Below are positions 14,259 through 16,754 of a stretch of 16,754 bases of DNA, piece after piece; the first letter of the stretch is position 1, and each line of letters starts with the position of its first letter. The position numbers were made by a program, and so were the translations under genes. This DNA is from Clostridia bacterium (GTDB lineage: Bacteria > Bacillota_A > Clostridia > Christensenellales > UBA1242). The stretch spans positions 1 to 16,754 of the forward strand of contig JAFTCZ010000053.1 in the NCBI GenBank assembly GCA_017454425.1, given 5' to 3'. The notes beneath the pieces were generated by a model. It searched no databases. It saw only the letters and a program-made list of their open reading frames with translations, and was not told the origin of the DNA.

Positions 14259-16646
14259 TTATTTTTGTCGCAAGGTTGCGCCAAATTGTTTTGAAACAGC
14301 CTCGAGTATGTTATCAAAAGCCTCGTTAACCTCTTGTTGAGTTAATGTGCCGTCTTTTTTGCGGAAAGTAAGCTTCCATGCAAGATTTTTTTGATTATTT
14401 TCAAGAGGCTTTCCTTTATAAACATCAAACAACTCGACATCTTCGCACAACTCACCTGCTGTTTTCTTGATAAGAGTTAAGATTTCGCCACTTAAAACCC
14501 TGTCATCTACAACAACAGCCATATCTCTTACTGATGCAGGAAATTTTGGCAAAGGTTTTACTTTCTTTTGTTTCTTTGGTGGTATTATATCGAGATATAA
14601 CTCAAAATAATAACAATCGGTGTTGATATCAAAATTTTTGACAACTTTTGGGTGTACTTTTCCAATCTTACCTACTATCTTGTTTCCAAGCATGATATCT
14701 GCACTAATGTTTGGGTGCAAATATGAAGTTTTTGAAACCTTGTATGTTGCAGTAACACCAAGTGTTTGCAACATCATTTCGGCTATTGATTTTATGCTTA
14801 AATAATCTGCACAATTTCGTGCATCAACATATGCAAGTACCGTGTTTTCTTGTGGCAAAGCACTGACATTTGCTGGTGTTTGGTAAGTACTGGCAATCTC
14901 AAATAAAGCAAAGTCACTATTTTTATGTGAGATATTATTTGATACTACCTCTAGTAAAGAGCCAATAAGTTGAGTGCGCATTATCGAATAATCTAGACTT
15001 AATGGATTAATAAGTTGCATATGATTGCGCAAACTAGAACCTTCTTGTATCAAAAGTTTGTCATATTGCTTTGGCGAAACAAACGAATAACTCATTATTT
15101 GATGAGCCCCTGTGGCACTTATGGTATCTGCCACCAAATTACGCACAATTTGTTTTTGGCTAAGCCCACCTTGAATAGATGATGTTTTTTCTAAATTTGT
15201 GCTTTGCAATTTATCAAAACCATAATATCTAATTAATTCTTCTACAATATCACAAGGTTGTTCAAGATCTGTACGAATTGCCGGTGTAATGCAATTTAGT
15301 TTTTTGTTTTTAATAGTTGCTATTATGCCAAGATTGCCCAAAATTCGTATAATATCCATTTCGGGTATTTGAATTCCTAACAATCTTTCAATATAATTAA
15401 CATCAAAAGTGATAGTTTTGCCTTTAGAATTTACACTTATGTTGCTAATCATTTCGTTAGAAATTGTACCAATTTTTAACTCTGCGATCAAAGCAAGCGC
15501 CCTGTCAAGTCCCGCTACGCAAGATACTGGGGCAACCCCACGCTCAAAACGAGCACTTGCATCTGTTCTAAGGCCCAAAGTGCGGCTTGTTTTTCTTATG
15601 TTTTCACGCTTAAATGAAGCACTTTCAAAAATTATGTTTTTAGTAGTTTCACTTACGGAAAACTCGGCACCGCCCTTTATACCTGCCAAACCAATTGGCC
15701 CTTTTGCATCTGCAATAACAATCATATTTTGGTTTAGTTCGTATTCAATGTTGTCAAGAGCAATTACTTTTTCGCCTTTCTTTGCTTTTCTTACTACTAT
15801 GGTTTGCCCTCTTATTTTGTCATAATCAAAAGCATGCATAGGTTGCCCTAGTTCAAACAACACATAATTTGTAATATCTACAATATTGTTTATTGGACGC
15901 ATTCCAACCATTTTTAATCTTTGTTGCAACCACAAAGGTGATGGCTCAATTTTAACATTTTTTACCACGCAAGCAAGATAATATGGGCAATCTTCATCCA
16001 AAACTTCCAAATTAAAAGGCATATTTACTTTTTGGGCTTTGTACTTAAAACTTACATCTTTTAATGGTTTGTTTATGGCTGCCGCAAGTTCTTTTGCAAG
16101 ACCTTTTACGCTTTGACAATCAGGACGATTGGCAAGAACACTAATATCATAAACAACATCATCTAGTCCCAAAATAGTTGCAACACAAGAACCCAAAACA
16201 ACATCTTTTTCGTGAATAATCATTATGCCATCAAATTCTGCACCTTTGTATATGCTGTCATCAATACCCAATTCTTCTCCACCACACAACATTCCTTGGC
16301 TTTCTAGTCCGCGCATATTGCTAGTTTTTATAAGTTTGCCACATGGCAAATCGGCTCCATCAAGAGCAACAGGAACAATTGCCCCTTCAAAAACATTGGT
16401 AGCGGCAGTTATTATTTGAATTAATTTCTTTTTGCCTATATTTATTTGGCAAACCTGCAACTTGTCAGCATTTGGATGACGGGTTATTTTTTGGATTTTT
16501 CCTATAACAACACGCTCAAGGCCTTTGCCAAGATTTTTCATTTCTTCTACTTCATATCCAATAGAAGTAAACAAATCAGCAACTTGCTGTGGTGTATAGT
16601 CACTTAAATCAATAAAATCATTTAACCATTTATATGTTACTATCAT
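14259..16646 (-). CDS. pheT: Phenylalanyl-tRNA synthetase beta subunit, 795 aa
   Basis: Non-catalytic, tRNA-binding and editing subunit of the (alpha-beta)2 enzyme that charges tRNA-Phe. The N-terminal EMAP-like tRNA-binding domain (about 40-150) has HPNADKLQVC (57-66) and LESQGMLCGGEELGI (114-128). The B3/B4 editing domain includes NRPDC (173-177) and NIVDITNYV...GQPMHAFD (254-274). B5 is at about 400-475, and the C-terminal anticodon-binding FDX-ACB domain covers about 700-795. Length is normal. The ribosome binding site AGGAG is 7 nt from the ATG, and pheS ends 13 nt upstream. The next gene downstream, the desulfurase, has its ribosome binding site overlapping the pheT stop. Confidence 0.98.
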   Translation of the reverse strand: MIVTYKWLNDFIDLSDYTPQQVADLFTSIGYEVEEMKNLGKGLERVVIGKIQKITRHPNADKLQVCQINIGKKKLIQIITAATNVFEGAIVPVALDGADLPCGKLIKTSNMRGLESQGMLCGGEELGIDDSIYKGAEFDGIMIIHEKDVVLGSCVATILGLDDVVYDISVLANRPDCQSVKGLAKELAAAINKPLKDVSFKYKAQKVNMPFNLEVLDEDCPYYLACVVKNVKIEPSPLWLQQRLKMVGMRPINNIVDITNYVLFELGQPMHAFDYDKIRGQTIVVRKAKKGEKVIALDNIEYELNQNMIVIADAKGPIGLAGIKGGAEFSVSETTKNIIFESASFKRENIRKTSRTLGLRTDASARFERGVAPVSCVAGLDRALALIAELKIGTISNEMISNISVNSKGKTITFDVNYIERLLGIQIPEMDIIRILGNLGIIATIKNKKLNCITPAIRTDLEQPCDIVEELIRYYGFDKLQSTNLEKTSSIQGGLSQKQIVRNLVADTISATGAHQIMSYSFVSPKQYDKLLIQEGSSLRNHMQLINPLSLDYSIMRTQLIGSLLEVVSNNISHKNSDFALFEIASTYQTPANVSALPQENTVLAYVDARNCADYLSIKSIAEMMLQTLGVTATYKVSKTSYLHPNISADIMLGNKIVGKIGKVHPKVVKNFDINTDCYYFELYLDIIPPKKQKKVKPLPKFPASVRDMAVVVDDRVLSGEILTLIKKTAGELCEDVELFDVYKGKPLENNQKNLAWKLTFRKKDGTLTQQEVNEAFDNILEAVSKQFGATLRQK

Positions 16647-16659
16647 TATTTTTCTCCTG

Positions 16660-16754
16660 TTACTTAAATTGTTTCAAAAATCTGACATCACCGTCATACA
16701 AATCACGGATATCACTAATGCCATATTTTATCATAGCAATACGGTCAAGCCCAA
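16660..16754 (-). CDS. pheS: Phenylalanyl-tRNA synthetase alpha subunit, C-terminal end only
   Basis: Only the last 30 residues are in the window: [20 protein letters not shown] followed by [10 protein letters not shown] and a stop. This is the typical end of PheS, including the class II motif 3 arginine (GLDRIAM). The position directly upstream of pheT, 13 nt away, is the usual pheST operon order. The rest of the gene and its promoter, possibly with a T-box or Phe leader, lie beyond the right edge. Confidence 0.95.
   Translation of the reverse strand, partial: GLDRIAMIKYGISDIRDLYDGDVRFLKQFK

Noticed and set aside
15409..15825. 138-codon plus-strand frame inside pheT
   Set aside because: Antisense to a region encoding the conserved PheT core; no start signals and no recognisable protein.
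1..16754. tRNA, rRNA, CRISPR arrays, complete insertion sequences, T-box or other known riboswitches
   Set aside because: None recognised on either strand. Any pheST leader would lie beyond the right edge.

Overview
The window is AT-rich, tightly packed bacterial DNA with strong AGGAGG-type ribosome binding sites and TTGACA/TATAAT-type promoters. The core genes point to a low-GC Gram-positive bacterium (Bacillota, most likely class Clostridia, perhaps an uncultured gut lineage). They include a LexA with a Bacillus/Clostridium-type SOS box, MutS with an endonuclease-type MutL, ThiI without a rhodanese domain beside its own cysteine desulfurase, and a pheST operon. The species cannot be named from the sequence alone.

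Layout. Positions 1-772 hold five very small, tightly spaced genes on the minus strand: a 67-aa protein possibly of single-stranded-DNA-binding type, two single-pass membrane proteins of 56 and 57 aa, a 37-aa protein, and a protein cut by the window edge. They look like one end of a mobile element, possibly a filamentous-phage (inovirus-like) provirus, but no hallmark gene (Zot-type ATPase, Rep) lies in view. A 410-bp gene-free stretch follows (773-1182). It carries imperfect direct repeats with a dif-like arm, a large inverted repeat ending in a T-tract, and the promoter of a tyrosine recombinase. The recombinase (1183-2238) and lexA (2321-2953) read rightward. lexA has an SOS box against the -35 of its own promoter.

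From 2967 to 9552 an operon on the minus strand reads miaB-mutS-mutL-miaA. It combines methyl-directed mismatch repair with the two enzymes that make ms2i6A at position 37 of tRNA, and its genes are 2-12 nt apart or overlap. It converges on lexA at a shared bidirectional terminator that contains the miaA stop codon. Divergently from miaB, a class A penicillin-binding protein gene (9661-11970) reads rightward from back-to-back promoters, with no visible ribosome binding site. It ends tail to tail with the next minus-strand operon, pheS (partial)-pheT-cysteine desulfurase-thiI (16754 down to 11963), overlapping thiI by 8 bp.

Together the core genes cover DNA repair and its control (lexA, mutSL), tRNA charging and modification (pheST, miaAB, thiI with its sulfur donor) and cell-wall synthesis. 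The points most worth a second look are the left-end element with its structured intergenic region, and a MiaA that seems to lack the tRNA-clamping insertion domain.
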